A stretch of DNA of 64,000 nt from Aquilaria yunnanensis (Eukaryota > Streptophyta > Magnoliopsida > Malvales > Thymelaeaceae): assembly GCA_039654915.1 (NCBI GenBank), contig CM077597.1:36802001-36866000 (forward strand), in the 5' to 3' direction. The notes under the pieces are model-generated. The model had not been told where the DNA came from. It ran no database searches and saw nothing but the letters and a program-made list of their open reading frames with translations. Position numbers and translations under genes: made by a program. Each line of letters opens with the position of its first letter. Positions within the stretch are counted from its first letter, which is position 1. This document shows positions 46,701 through 57,645 of the stretch, piece after piece.

Positions 46701-47477
46701 GTAGATGACATACTACTCATCGGGAATGACATTCCTGAGCTACAGTCTGTGAAGACTTCGCTAGGGAAATGTTTCTCTATGAAGGACTTGGGTGAAGCAG
46801 CCTATGTGTTAGGCATCAGGATCTATAGAGATAGATCTAGAAAGCTTCTTGGCCTAAGTCAAAGTACATATATTGACAAGGTGCTAAAGAGGTTTAGCAT
46901 GCAAGATTCCAAGAAAGGATTCTTGCCCATGTCACATGGTATCACTCTTTCTAGATCTCAGTGTCCGAGTACAACCGAGGAGAGAGAACGCATGAGTAAG
47001 ATTCCATATGCCTCAGCAATTGGATCTATCATGTATGCCATGATATGTACTCGTCCCGATGTCTCATATGCTTTGAGCATGATGAGTAGGTACCAATTGA
47101 ACCCCGGTGAAAGTCACTGGACAGCTGTTAAGAACATCCTTAAGTACTTACGAAGGACTAAGGATGCATTCTTGGTCTTTGGAGGTGAAGATCAGCTCGT
47201 TGTAAGGGGTTACACCGATGCAAGCTTCCAATCTGATAAGGATGATTTTAGATCACAATCTGGTTATGTGTTTTGTATTGGTGGTGGTGCTGTGAGCTGG
47301 AAGAGTTCAAAGCAAGAGACAGTACTTGACTCTACAACAGAATCTGAGTACATTGTCGCCTCTGATGCTGCGAAGGAGGTAGCTTGGATCAGGAAGTTCA
47401 TCACTAAACTTGGAGTGGTTCCAAGCATTGTCGACCCGATAGAGCTCTATTGTGACAACAATCGAGCAATCGCATAG
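43737..47477 (+). CDS. Copia Gag-Pol polyprotein, open for 1246 codons then a premature stop
   Basis: From the N-terminus: gag (about residues 1-230), a CCHC knuckle (CFHCKQPGHCKRNC, about 253), protease (LDTGYGSHIC, about 297), integrase (HLDHINETRI zinc region about 430, then HSDVCGP and the NGVSERRNR Glu site), reverse transcriptase (QMDVKTAFLNG and YVDDILL, about 900-990) and RNase H (GYTDASF, about 1160). The second Cys of the integrase zinc CxxC is Ser (CDSSL, about 460). The frame closes at TAG (47475-47477), where CAG is expected. The same frame continues past it to about 47708 with conserved RNase H end sequence, so the stop is a recent point change. The start is the ATG of MAQNTST with no competing upstream start. 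Confidence 0.93.
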   Translation: MAQNTSTLSLRSILEKETLNGTNFLKWYQNLRIVLKQEKKAYVLKQPIPNEPAATTPRAERDAHKKHSDDALDVACLMLITMESELQKQHENMGAFDMIEHLKMLFQEQSRHERFETSKALFQCKMSEGSPVGPHVLKMIGYIENLENLGFALQKELAIDVVLQSLPESYSQFVMNYNMNDLDKSLPELLNMLRTAEQNLKKAKPILMVQKGKGKGKANKKKDKANGKSNASSSSAALKPKGGVAKEGECFHCKQPGHCKRNCKLYLEELAKEKGSKTSTSGIFVIEANFSTSSSWVLDTGYGSHICANVQDLSRSRRLARGEVDLRVGNGARVAALAVGTYVLTLPSGLVLEFDNCYFVPTISRILISVSCLDKKGFSFIIKDKCCSIYLNEIFYGSAQLSNGLYVLDLEDPIYNVNTKKVRLNDSNSTYLWHCHLDHINETRISKLHKDGLLDSFDFESYETCDSSLLGKMTKAPFTGQSERANDLLGLIHSDVCGPMSTQARGGFQYFITFTDDFSRYGYVYLMRHKSESFEKFKEFKNEVENQLGKSIKVLRSDRGGEYLDREFLDYLKECGIVSQLTPPSTPQWNGVSERRNRTLLDMVRSMMSQADLPNSFWGHALETAAFTLNRVPSKLIQKTPYEIWCERRPNLSFMKIWGCDAYVKRQSSDKLGPKSQKCLFVGYPKETKGYYFYNPSEQKVFIARTGVFLEKEFISKGTSGRKVELEEIQEQQEDIEPEMEPEQTPQDVVVQESVPVAQSPRRTGRIRREPERCGFLMTHTGDVMLMDQDEPTTYQQAMSGPDSEKWLVAMKSEMESMYENQVWTLVDPPEGVKPIGCKWVFKKKTDMDGNVITFKGQLVAKGFKQIHGIDYDETFSPVAMLKSIRILFAIAAHYDYEIWQMDVKTAFLNGKLLEDVYMTQPEGFVTPENANKVCKLQWSIYGLKQASRSWNLRFDDAIKEFGFIKNEDEPCVYKKVSGSAIVFLVLYVDDILLIGNDIPELQSVKTSLGKCFSMKDLGEAAYVLGIRIYRDRSRKLLGLSQSTYIDKVLKRFSMQDSKKGFLPMSHGITLSRSQCPSTTEERERMSKIPYASAIGSIMYAMICTRPDVSYALSMMSRYQLNPGESHWTAVKNILKYLRRTKDAFLVFGGEDQLVVRGYTDASFQSDKDDFRSQSGYVFCIGGGAVSWKSSKQETVLDSTTESEYIVASDAAKEVAWIRKFITKLGVVPSIVDPIELYCDNNRAIA

Positions 47478-47691
47478 GCTAAGGAACCTCGATCTCACCA
47501 GCAATCGAAACAAATACTCCGACGCTATCATCTCATCAGGGAGATCATCGAGAGGGGTGATGTAAGGATATGCAGGACTTCGACAGACAGCAATATTGCT
47601 GATCCACTGACAAAGCCCCTTACGCAGCAGAAGCATGATAGCCATTCTAGGTCCATCGGTGTTAGATACATGGATGATTGGCTTTTAGTGC

Positions 47692-47702
47692 AAATGGGAG
47701 AT
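47692..47702 (+). promoter_or_regulatory. Copia polypurine tract
   Basis: AAATGGGAGAT directly precedes the 3' LTR. It is the usual plus-strand primer position in copia elements. Confidence 0.85.
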
Positions 47703-49118
47703 TGTTAGTGTTGTGCCCAAAAAGCCAATCATGAGATGATTGTATTTTTGCACATTGAGTCATGATATTTTATTGAGGCATTAATCCAGCAATTTTGTTT
47801 GTTGTTTTGTTTCTGCATAACGTAATAAACATAATTGTAACCCTAGAATAATGATATTCTTAAACGTCTCTGGTCTAGTATTATTATGGAGCGGGTTGCA
47901 ATAATACATAATGACTAGCATATGTGGAGACTAATATGAGATATGTAGTCTACATATGGGTACAAGTTGAAGAACTTGTGTACTGGACCGACCCACCATG
48001 AGAACACTTCATGGATCGTTATATGAGTGTCATAAGTGATTCTCATAGTGATCATAGTATATGTAGTCCTTTGACCTAAGATCATCAAGGTTCCCTACAT
48101 GTGAGTCACATACTTTGATACTTTCCTTTGTTGCTCGTAACTGAGTGAACTTGAAGGAGGTCATTGGGTATGTCACATATCATGCGGAGGGATTTGTATG
48201 ATCAAGATGGGATTTGTCCCTCCTATGTAACGGGAGTGATATCTTTGGGCCCCTTGATAGAGTGAGACTTAGGAAATGCATGGCCATGCTCCGATGAGTT
48301 GATATATGATATCAATGTCGTCAGTTTAAGTTGGTCTACTCGGTAATCAAGAAACCAAAGATTGGGCTATACGAGAGTGACACATTCCATGCCTCGTGCT
48401 TAGTCTTGATATCTTGGACAAAGGGACAATGGCATATATCGGTGATGATCATAAAGGTTTAGTCGATTCACCGACAATCTTGTCACTTGGGTAGCAACGA
48501 TGTGTTGCTAGACACCGCTCATTGCTTATGATCATAAATGTGATTTATGATCATTGCCAACATGGCAAGAGCCTATTGGGTCGCACACATAGAGCTATTT
48601 GGATCATTAGAGTGCATGGGCTAATTATTTGGGTTATGGTTTCACTTTAATTTCGTATTAATAATGGGCCAAGGAGTTGAGCCATTATTAAGCCCGAAAT
48701 TAAATCCTAATTGGGTTAGGGCTTTGAAACCCATTAGGCCTGGAAGTTGAGTCTCACTATAAATACAACTTTTAAGTGAGAAATTCGCAAGTCTCCTTGC
48801 CCTAGCCTCCCAAAAGGACAGTCGCACTCTTCTCTTGCAATTCCTTGGAGGACGCAAGCGAGCACTGCGAGCGCAAGAGAAACGCATCTGCCGGGATGTG
48901 GTGGAAGCGTGGTGATCCCGAGAGGCTCGTGTGGATACCATAGAGAGCCTGAACACGTCAACTGGTCAGGTTTTGTGATTCGACTCTACAGTTGAGTGAG
49001 AGATCTCAACCGAAAATTAGGTATGAAATTTTCGAACACCCGGTTTACCCCGTTTCACTTGGATCCTGGAGGGTTTCAGTTAAATTCCGCTGCGCTGTTC
49101 GGCTCCCGAAACCCAACA
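47703..49118 (+). repeat. Copia element 3' LTR
   Basis: It is 1416 bp with the same ends as the 5' LTR. TATAAATA is at 48758-48765. It is followed by GTATT, after which Gypsy-2 RNase H resumes in frame. Confidence 0.95.
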
Positions 49119-50825
49119 GTATTGATGCAGGAAAATCAGGTGATTGCGTATGGCTCAAGGCAGTTGAGGCCTAATGAGTTAAACTACCCAATTCATGACC
49201 TTGAGCTAGCAGCGGTAGTCTTCGCTCTTAAGCTTTGGAGGCACTACTTGATGGGGAGATCATTTCGAATTTTCATAGATCATAAGAGTTTGAAATACTT
49301 ATTCACTTAGAAAGAGCTAAACATGAGGCAACGTCGGTGGATTGAATACATAAAGGATTATGATTGCTCAATTGAGTATTGTGCTAGGAAAGGAAATGTA
49401 GTAGCAGATGCTCTTAGTCGGAAGTACATGGGAGTGCTCTTATCTAAGGATCAAGCTGCAAGTTCCTTGGGAAAGACTTTGAGGGATTGTTTCTCCATCT
49501 TGCATGAGTTTGGACAAGATCGAGAAAGGTCGCTAGTCTACGCTTTAGAGATTCAGTCAACCTGGTTGACTAAAGTGAAGGAAGCTCAAAGCAAGAATCC
49601 GTTGTTGAAAAATATTTCAAGCGAAAAGAAGTTTGGTACTGTAAGAAAGGAGTTCCAGTACAGAGATAGAATACTACATCATAGAGATCGACTCTATGTA
49701 CCAAACGTAGAAGGACTTAAGCAGCAAGTCCTACAAGAGGCATATAGTAGTATGTTGAGTGTGCATCCTGGTGTTAGTAAGATGTACCATGATCTAAAGA
49801 CGCACGTTTGGTGTCTAGGACTCAAGAAGGATGTAGCTAGCTTTATGGCTAAGTGTTTGACATGTCAGATGGTTAAGGCAGCAGATCAGAAGCCGACAGG
49901 TACTCTCCAAAGTTTACCTTTACCGGAGAGGAAGTGGGGATCCATCACAATGGACTTCCTAGTTGGGTTTCCAAATACTCGAAGCCAACATGACTCGATA
50001 TGGGTAGTGGTTGATAGGTTGACTAAATCAGCGCACTTCATACCCATAAAGATTACCTATACATTGGAGAGGTTGGCTCAGTTGTATATCAAGGAAGTTG
50101 TGAGGTTGGATGGTATACCAGATTAGATCATATCTGATAGGGATCCCCGGTTTGTATCAAGGTTTTGGAATGCTTTCCAAAAGGAATTAGGAAGTAAGGT
50201 TAGTCTCAATACTGCTTTCCATCCTCAGACCGATGGGCAGTCTGAAAGAATGATACAAACCTTGGAAGATATGTTACGTATGTGTGCCATATGCTTCAAA
50301 GGTGATTAGGATCAACACTTGCCACTAATTGAGTTTACTTATAATAATAATTATCAAACTGTTATAGGTATGACACCATACACGGAACTGTATGGTAGGT
50401 GATGCATGACACCCCATTCAGATAAGGTAGTTGTCAGTCCTGAAATCATAGTCGACACCATGGTGAAAATTAAATTAATCCATAAATGGATTAAAAGTAG
50501 TCAATGACCAGCAGACTAAGTATGCAAATTTAAGGAGACAATATTTAAGTTTTGAAGTTGGTGATAAAGTACTTCTCAAAGTATCTCCTATAAATGGAGT
50601 AGCTCGATTTGGGCAGAGTGGTAAGTTGGCCCCTAGGTATATTGAACCCTACAAGATCTTGGACAAAGTAGGGAAGGTGGCATATCGGTTCGCATTACCA
50701 CTCAACTTATCCCAAGTGCACAACATGTTTCATGTTAGTCTTCTACGGAAGTGCATAGTTGATTCGGGACAAGTAGTTAACCCAACGGTGGTACCCGTCC
50801 AGGATGACTTGACCTATGAAGAAAG
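49119..50825 (+). pseudogene. Gypsy-2 RNase H end, integrase and linker (broken)
   Basis: RNase H resumes with [16 protein letters not shown] and continues to about 49420 (stop at 49309). The integrase starts at about 49700 with an H/C zinc region (SVHPGVSKMYHDL, CLTCQMVK), then the Asp sites MDFLVGFP (about 49951) and SDRDPRFVS (about 50133), then the SERMIQTLEDM Glu site (about 50240). Stops are at 50124, 50308 and 50401. The tail motif LAPRYIEPYKIL is at about 50619. It is cut at 50825 by a solo LTR, with the TSD GAAAG. Confidence 0.85.
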
Positions 50826-52241
50826 TGTTAGTGTTGTGCCCAAAAAGCCAATCATGAGATGATTGTATTTTTGCACATTGAGTCATGATATTTTATTGAG
50901 GCACTAATCCAGCAATTATGTTTGTTGTTTTGTTTCTGCGTAACGTAATAAACATAATTGTAACCCTAGAATAATGATATTCTTAAACATCCCTAGTCTA
51001 GTATTATTGTGGAGCGGGTTGCAATAATACATAATGACTAGCATATGTAGAGACTAATATGAGATATGTAGTCTACATATGGGTACAAGTTGGAGAACTT
51101 GTGTACTGGACCGACCCACCATGAGAACACTTCATGGATCGTTATATGAGTGTCATAAGTGATTCTCATAGTGATCATAGTATATGTAGTCCTTCGACCA
51201 AAGATCATCAAGGTTCCCTACATGTGAGTCACATACTTTGATACTTTCCTTTGTTGCTCGTAACTGAGTGAACTTGAAGGAGGTCATTGGGTATGTCACA
51301 TATCATGCGGAGGGATTTGTATGATCAAGATGGGATTTGTCCCTCCTATGTAACGGGAGTGATATCTTTGGGCCCCTTGATAGAGTGAGACTTAGAAAAT
51401 GCATGGCCATGCTTGGATGAGTTGATATACGATATCAATGTCATCAGCTTAAGTTAGTCTACTCGGTAATCAAGAAACCAAAGATTGGGCTATACGAGAG
51501 TGACACATTCCATGTCTCGTGCTTAGTCTTGATATCTTGGACAAAGGGACAATGGCATATATCGGTGATGATCATAAAGCTTTAGTCGAATCATCGACAA
51601 TCTTGTCACTTCGGTAACAATGATGTGTTGCTAGACACCGCTCATTGCTTATGATCATAAATGTGATTTATGATCATGGCCAACGTAGTAAGAGCCTATT
51701 GGGTCGCACACATAGAGCTATTTGGATCATTAGAGTGCATGGGCTAATAATTTGGGTTTTGGTTTCACAATAATTTCGTATTAATAATGGGCCCAATAGT
51801 TGAGCCATTTTTAAGCCCGAAATTAAAGCCTAATTGGATTAGGGCTTTGAAACCTATTAGGCCTGGAAGTTGAGTCTCACTATAAATACAACTTCTAGTG
51901 AGAAATTCGCAGGTTTCCTTGCCCTAGCCTCCCAAAAGGACAGCCGCACTCTTCTCTTGCAATTCCTTGGAGGACGCAAGCTAGCACTGCGAACGCAAGA
52001 GAAATGCATCTGCCGGGACGTGGTGGAAGCATGGTGATCCTGAGAGGCTCGTGTGGATACCATAGAGAGCCTGAACACGTCAACTGTTAAGGTTTTGTGA
52101 TTCGACTCTACAGTTGAGTGAGAGATCTCAACCAAAAATTAGGTATGAAAATTTTTGAACACCCGGTTTACCCCGTTTCACTTGGATCCTGGAGGGTTTC
52201 GGTTAAATTCCGCTGCGCTGTTTGGCTCCCGAAACCCAACA
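50826..52241 (+). mobile_element. Solo LTR of the copia family, copy 3 (in Gypsy-2 Pol tail)
   Basis: It is 1416 bp in the same orientation as the full element. GAAAG lies on both sides (50821-50825 and 52242-52246). The internal region is gone, so it is a solo LTR. Confidence 0.95.
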
Positions 52242-52246
52242 GAAAG

Positions 52247-52447
52247 GCCCATTAAGATCCTTAATAGGCAAGTTAGGAAACTCCGAACCACTTCCAAGTG
52301 AATTCCAATGGTTAAGATCCTTTGGTCAAACCATAGTGAGGAGGAAGCTACTTGAGAGATAGAGCAGGATATGCTGAAAAGGTATCCTAGTGAGTTCTCT
52401 CAAATGCAGTGAAATTTGGAAGACCAAATTTTAGATAGAGGGGAAAA
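52247..52447 (+). pseudogene. Gypsy-2 Pol C-terminal, chromodomain-like tail and polypurine tract
   Basis: The frame resumes after the TSD with RQVRKLRTT, then IPMVKILWSNHSEEEAT, matching the tail of Gypsy-1 in layout. Stops interrupt it (about 52301, 52353, 52411). The polypurine tract AGAGGGGAAAA (52437-52447) abuts the 3' LTR. Confidence 0.8.
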
Positions 52448-55400
52448 TGTTATGGCCCACCTAGCAGAAAACTCAGTTGATGGAGGTAAATTAATTAAAT
52501 TTATAGATTGGAACCTTATTTCAAGTTCATATAGCAAGAATAATGAAGCTTACCAAAGTTCACTAAGTTTCGAGGAGGTTTAGGCACTAAATGAGGTTTG
52601 AGAGCAAAATGGTATTTTTGCATCCTGAATAGTCGAGCCAGGTCCCGAGTGTTAAAAATGAGGTTTTATAACCTAATTTTTAACTTGAACCAAAATGTAG
52701 TTGAAATAAACAAGAATTGACTAAGAATGAGTAAGGTTACCAACAGAAGGGGGTTTAAGTGTTCCATGTCTAATTCTTTGGTGGCTTAGGTTTTAAACTT
52801 GGGTTATAAGATAGTAAAGTGGGGGATGGCCGCCATAACCCGAGTTCATCCTTCACACCATCATCTATTCATCCATTTGAGCCCAACATCAAGAGTTTTT
52901 AGTGAAAAGAGAAGCCACCATAAGTATATAGGCCATTGGAAGCTTATTTCAAGCATAAAGTCATGGTTTTGGAGCTTGGAAGCATGTTTCCTCCCACCCC
53001 CTATTTTTGATACGAGGTAATCAATGTGTTCTTGATTGATTTCATGTTTATTAGTTGATTAGGAGCTTGGGTTTTGGTTAGAAGTTTGTAGTTTGATGTT
53101 TTTGTGTCCATATTTGCTTGGAACTTAGGTTGGACTTTGTGGAACTTGGTTGGTGCGAAAGAGTTGCATAATTCTTTTTTGTTACTTAAAGTTGAGGTAA
53201 GGGATTAAGTGTTTCAAGTTTAATTGATGCTATTTGATTGTTGATGCTTGATGGAATCAAGTAGTTTCATAAATAGCATTGATTATGGGCAAGTGTGTTT
53301 ATGGTGGACTAGGCTTGGAATTTTGGATTGTGTGATGTTTTGATGCATCAGAGGAAGTTTGTGACGGTGTATTTGTGGCCTATGTAAGTTGTCTTATAGG
53401 TTTATGGTGAGTTTAGCCATCTATTGTATACCTTAAACTCACAGGAAACCTCTAAAGAAGCTTAGAAGGGTGTTTTTGAGGTTCCGGACACGGGGTCCTG
53501 GCACCTCAATGCCTAAGGTGCATTTTTCACTCCGTAGAACACTCCTAGCACCTAGGCCCCAGCTGGCGCCTAAGGCTCAAGCACTCTTAGTGCCTAAGTG
53601 TTGGGTTTCGGGAGCCAAACAGCGCAGCGAAATTTAACCGAAACCCTCCAGGATCCAAGTGAAACGGGGTAAACCGGGTGTTCAAAAATTTCATACCTAA
53701 TTTTTGGTTGAGATCTCTCACTCAACTGTAGAGTCGAATCAGAAAACATGAACAGTTGACGTGTTCAGGCTCTCTATGGTATCCACACGAGCCTCTCGGG
53801 ATCACCACGCTTCCACCACGTCCCGGCAGATGCGTTTCTCTTGCGCTCGCAGTGCTCGCTTGCGTCCTCCAAGGAATTGCAAGAGAAGAGTGCGGCTGTC
53901 CTTTTGGGAGGCTAGGGCAAGGAGACCTGCGAATTTCTCACTTAAAAGTTGTATTTATAGTGAGACTCAACTTCCAGGCCTAATGGGTTTCAAAGCCCTA
54001 ATCCAATTAGGATTTAATTTCGGGCTTAATAATGGCTCAACTCCTTGGCCCATTATTAATACGAAACTAAAGTGAAACCATAACCCAAATAATTAGCCCA
54101 TGCACTCTAATGATCCAAATAGCTCTATGTGTGCGACCCAATAGGCTCTTGCCATGTTGGCAATGATCATAAATCACATTTATGTTCATCAGCAATGAGC
54201 GGTGTCTAGCAACACATCATTGCTACCCAAGTGACAAGATTGTCGGTGAATTGACTAAACCTTTATGATCATCACCGATATATGCCATTGTCCCTTTGTC
54301 CAAGATATCAAGACTAAGCATGAGACATGGAATGTGTCACTCTCGTATAGCCCAATCTTTGGTTTCTTGATTACCGAGTAGACCAACTTAAACTGACGAC
54401 ATTGATATCGTATATCAACTCATCGGAGCATGGCTATGCATTTTCTAAGTCTCACTCTATCAAGGGGCCCAAAGATATCACTCCCGTTACATAGGAGGGA
54501 CAAATCTCATCTTGATCATACAAATCCCTCCGCATGATATGTGACATACCCAATGACCTCCTTCAAGTTCACTCAGTTATGAGCAACAAAGGAAAGTATC
54601 AAAGTATGTGACTCACATGTAGGGAACCTTGATGATCTTAAGTCGAAGGACTACATATACCATGATCACTATGAGAATCACTTATGACACTCATATAACG
54701 ATCCATGAAGTGTTCTCATGGTGAGTCGGTCCAGTACACAAGTTCTCCAACTTGTAGCCATATGTAGACTACATATCTCAAATTAGTCTCCACATATGCT
54801 AGTCATTATGTATTATTGCAACCCGCTCCACAATAATACTAGACTAGGGACATTTAAGAATATCATTATTCTAGGGTTACAATTATGTTTATTACGTTAC
54901 GTAGAAACAAAACAACAAACAAAATTGCTGGATTAATGCCTCAATAAAATATCATGACTCAATGTGCAAAAATACAATCATCTCATGATTGGCTTTTTGG
55001 GCACAACACTAACACTAAGCTCTAAAGACACCCCTTTTGGCGCCTAGGCCCTAAAGGCCTTTTTTAGTGAATTTTAGCCTTTTCAAATCAGATCCGGGGG
55101 TTGGCAGGGATGGTCCTAACGGTGCCTAAGGGTTGTAATGGTACAATGACAGTCCGAAACATCCAAAAACTCTCTCATGATCTAGGGGTTTTCTCATAGT
55201 TCTGTAAATGGTAAATGCACTTCATGAGAAAACTAGTTATTTGCCCACAATAGTACACCATTAGATGAGGTGGAACGTTTAGCACCATTGAGACCTTAGT
55301 TGTGCCTTCGGGTTGAAGGTCTTGATGAGGAAACCATAGTACACCTAGTGATAAGGTGGAAGGTTTAGCACCATTAAGACCTTAGTTGTATCTTTGGCTT

Positions 55401-56388
55401 TAAGGTCTTGATGAGGCAACCGTAGTACACCTAGTGGGTTCTTCAAGACCTAAGAACTTTCAGTCCAACCATAGTGCCCCTGTACAATATAATGGAGATT
55501 CAACTAGTGGAGAACTTCACTAGTTATGCTAGTAAGCAATGCTTGCTAGTAGACAAAGCTTTGCCTTGTAGTTGAAGGACTAGGTAGAAGACAAGTCCCA
55601 AGGGACTGAAACTTATGCGCATTAAGTTTTGCCTCACGCTGTATGAGCTCACAGGAGATTACATATGGTTATATATGTGTTGTCCTTAGTATCTTTTTCT
55701 TGCAGGTGAAGACCCTTATTGAGAATTACAATTCTCACTCCCTAGTTTATGTTGTGCAGATTCTGACGGTGTTAGACTCGATAACCACTGAAGGTTGTCG
55801 TGGTAGTTTGCTTTTGTATTTACTTAGCTTTAAGAATTTTTATGATTCTAGTTTTATTAGCTACTTGTTGGTAGAGTAGCAATACTAACTATAGTCTTTT
55901 TTTGCCGTAATAGCTAGTTGAGCACATGGAGGACTTTTTGAGACTTGCCATTGGGATTACATCTAAGGTGGGAGTTAGATGAAAAGATCTCAATAGGACA
56001 ACCTTGTGTATATTGTATACACTAGTTGCCTATTATGTTTATGGATAGAGTCCTAGACTCTAGGGTTACTCTTAGGTGAGGGCATTAGTCTACTTTATGT
56101 ATGAATGCTCCCACGTAGTTGTTATGTGCAGTAAATTCATATAGATGTTGATTTTGTATGCTTTGGCTTTCTGAGCTTGTTTTCTATGAAAATACTTGGC
56201 CAAGTAAATGTTCTTATGATTTCCTTTAGTTTAAGTCAAAGCACAAAGAGCATGCATCTTGCATATTCTAGGTTAATCAACTAGTATCAAGGAGTTTTAA
56301 TCCGAACACATATATAACTAGCCAATTGCAACCACCGTGAGACTTGTTTTCACAGGCTTCTTGGGCAGGGCTAAAGGTGGCCATGTCA
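52448..56388 (+). repeat. Gypsy-2 3' LTR, interrupted by a copia solo LTR
   Basis: It starts TGTTATGGCCCACCTAG and ends GGTGGCCATGTCA. Without the solo LTR and one TSD copy it is about 2.5 kb, longer than the 5' LTR, which lost about 0.5 kb. It contains GCACCTAGGCCC-type repeats around 53540, where the solo LTR landed. It has no gene. Confidence 0.88.
53599..55014 (-). mobile_element. Solo LTR of the copia family, copy 4 (inside Gypsy-2 3' LTR)
   Basis: It is 1416 bp, reverse complement of the full element's LTR. CTAAG lies on both sides (53594-53598 and 55015-55019). Confidence 0.95.
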
Positions 56389-56663
56389 GATAAGGTGGCA
56401 TTTTGTGATGAATTGAATTTGTGAACCCACTTAGGTGCTTAGCTTGTTTTAGAGAGCATGAACCCTAAAGTAACTAACAAAGTAAGTGTTGGGTAAGTGT
56501 CTTGGGTATATGCCCATGTGTCCTGGCAGTGTCTAGGCGTGCCTTAGTGCCTCTCCCCTGTGTCCTGGTGCAAATAAGGTGCATAAACCTGTATGATAAG
56601 TACACTTTGAATACTTAAGAACACAGTTACTAGTCTAAATCCGATAAGCATAATTGAATGTCA
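56389..56663 (+). repeat. Interrupted gypsy-type LTR, segment 3 (right end uncertain)
   Basis: After the Gypsy-2 target duplication, sequence rich in GTGTCCTGG/CTAGGCGTGCC words continues the LTR of 23759-24427 and 32902-34351. An LTR-like end TTGAATGTCA is at about 56663, but the CGTGA that precedes position 23759 is not repeated there, so this end is a guess. Confidence 0.4.
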
Positions 56664-56965
56664 AAATCTTTTATTTGAGGTTCTAAACCTCCCAAATGGG
56701 CTAGGGGCTATGTTGGGCTTGACATGTGAACCCTTTGAAGAGTTATGTTTATGCTCGAAGGTGGTTGGGGGGCCTATTGAAGGCGTAAATGTGCTCGGGA
56801 GATCCCTATGCCTCTGAGGGTAATGATTCACCTTTTCCAAGGTTGGTTGTGCTAATTTCCAAGGGCAGTGTCGAGCCCTTTTCCAAGGTTGATCGGTTCC
56901 TTTCTGCGGTTGGTGTCGGGTCCACTTGTCTAAAAGTCCTGCTGGTGATAACCTTTTAGCTATCA
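56664..56965 (-). repeat. Tat-type element, U3 end of the 5' LTR
   Basis: On the minus strand it starts TGATAGCTAAAAGGTTATC and continues into GACTTTTAGACAAGTGG. This resembles the minus-strand start of the solo LTR in the lipoyl synthase intron (TGATAGCCGAAGTGCTATC). It should be the outer edge of the oldest nested element, so unmodified host DNA begins at about 56966. The matching left end is outside the window. Confidence 0.5.
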
Positions 56966-57645
56966 CATTGAGTCTCTAATTCCCACTCCGCTAGAGGATT
57001 GATGAAGAGAAAGTACCCATGCCACCCTTTCCAAGATTCAAATAGTGCCACAATAGAAGTAAGAATGACGAGCTTGGATGTGATAAAAAATGCCTGAGGT
57101 AGTGGGGCTGATTATGTAATGTTGGAAAATATAGAAGGAAGCAAGGGCTCACTCCACATGTTGCAAAATATGAGAAGTCATTTTCCCCATTATCGTATTT
57201 AAAAGCAATATGCTTAAAAGCCATTAAGGAAAAATAAATATAAGTGAAAACATAATGATAAAAAGAGTAGCCTTTGTTTGCTTGTTATGAAAAAGGCTCA
57301 AACCATGTTTGTCCATGTTTTAGGTTAATAGTCCCTTGCTTTCAAGTCTAAAATATTGGTGGTATATATTGGCTAAAGTGAAAAATGTCCATGGTATATT
57401 TTCCTAAACTGCTATAGTGAAAAACTTCCTTTTAAAATGTAAACATTAATAAGTCCTTACCACTTCACCACTTGACTGAAGTGGTTATGGAACATTGTCC
57501 TTAATCACTTTTCTTTATATGTCACTTGAATGTTGGTTCTAGTGTCATTCAACCCCTAAAAAAACAAACACTACCTTTTTTCTTATACCTTATGATACAT
57601 CTTTATCTTGTACCTTGTATAGATGTTTTTGTATACAAAGATGAA
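56966..57645. other. Intergenic DNA between the transposon nest and the MITE; nothing recognised
   Basis: No gene, repeat pair or RNA gene was seen. Short ORFs lack any support. Confidence 0.6.

Larger units (their letters stand above)
40814..49118 (+). mobile_element. Full-length Ty1/copia element, 8.3 kb
   Basis: Two 1416-bp LTRs, an initiator Met-tRNA primer site, a 1.5-kb leader, one long gag-pol frame and a polypurine tract are all present. Flanks GAATT (40809-40813) and GTATT (49119-49123) are one TSD with a single change. The uninterrupted host frame needs GTATT. The order gag-protease-integrase-reverse transcriptase-RNase H defines Ty1/copia. One premature stop and one altered integrase Cys suggest it is newly dead. 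Four further solo LTRs of this family lie in the window. The clade was not resolved. Confidence 0.95.
34352..56388 (+). mobile_element. Gypsy-2: decayed Ty3/gypsy element carrying four copia-family insertions
   Basis: LTRs are at 34352-36379 and 52448-56388. The primer site, gag, protease, reverse transcriptase, RNase H, integrase, chromodomain-like tail and polypurine tract lie in order between them. The flanks GATGA (34347-34351) and GATAA (56389-56393) fit a TSD with one mismatch. The insertions are at 39362-40777, 40814-49118, 50826-52241 and 53599-55014, each with a 5-bp TSD. Removing them rejoins the RNase H and C-terminal frames. Stops, shifts and a lost catalytic Asp show it is dead. 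It is related to Gypsy-1 by protease, polymerase and tail motifs. Confidence 0.9.
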
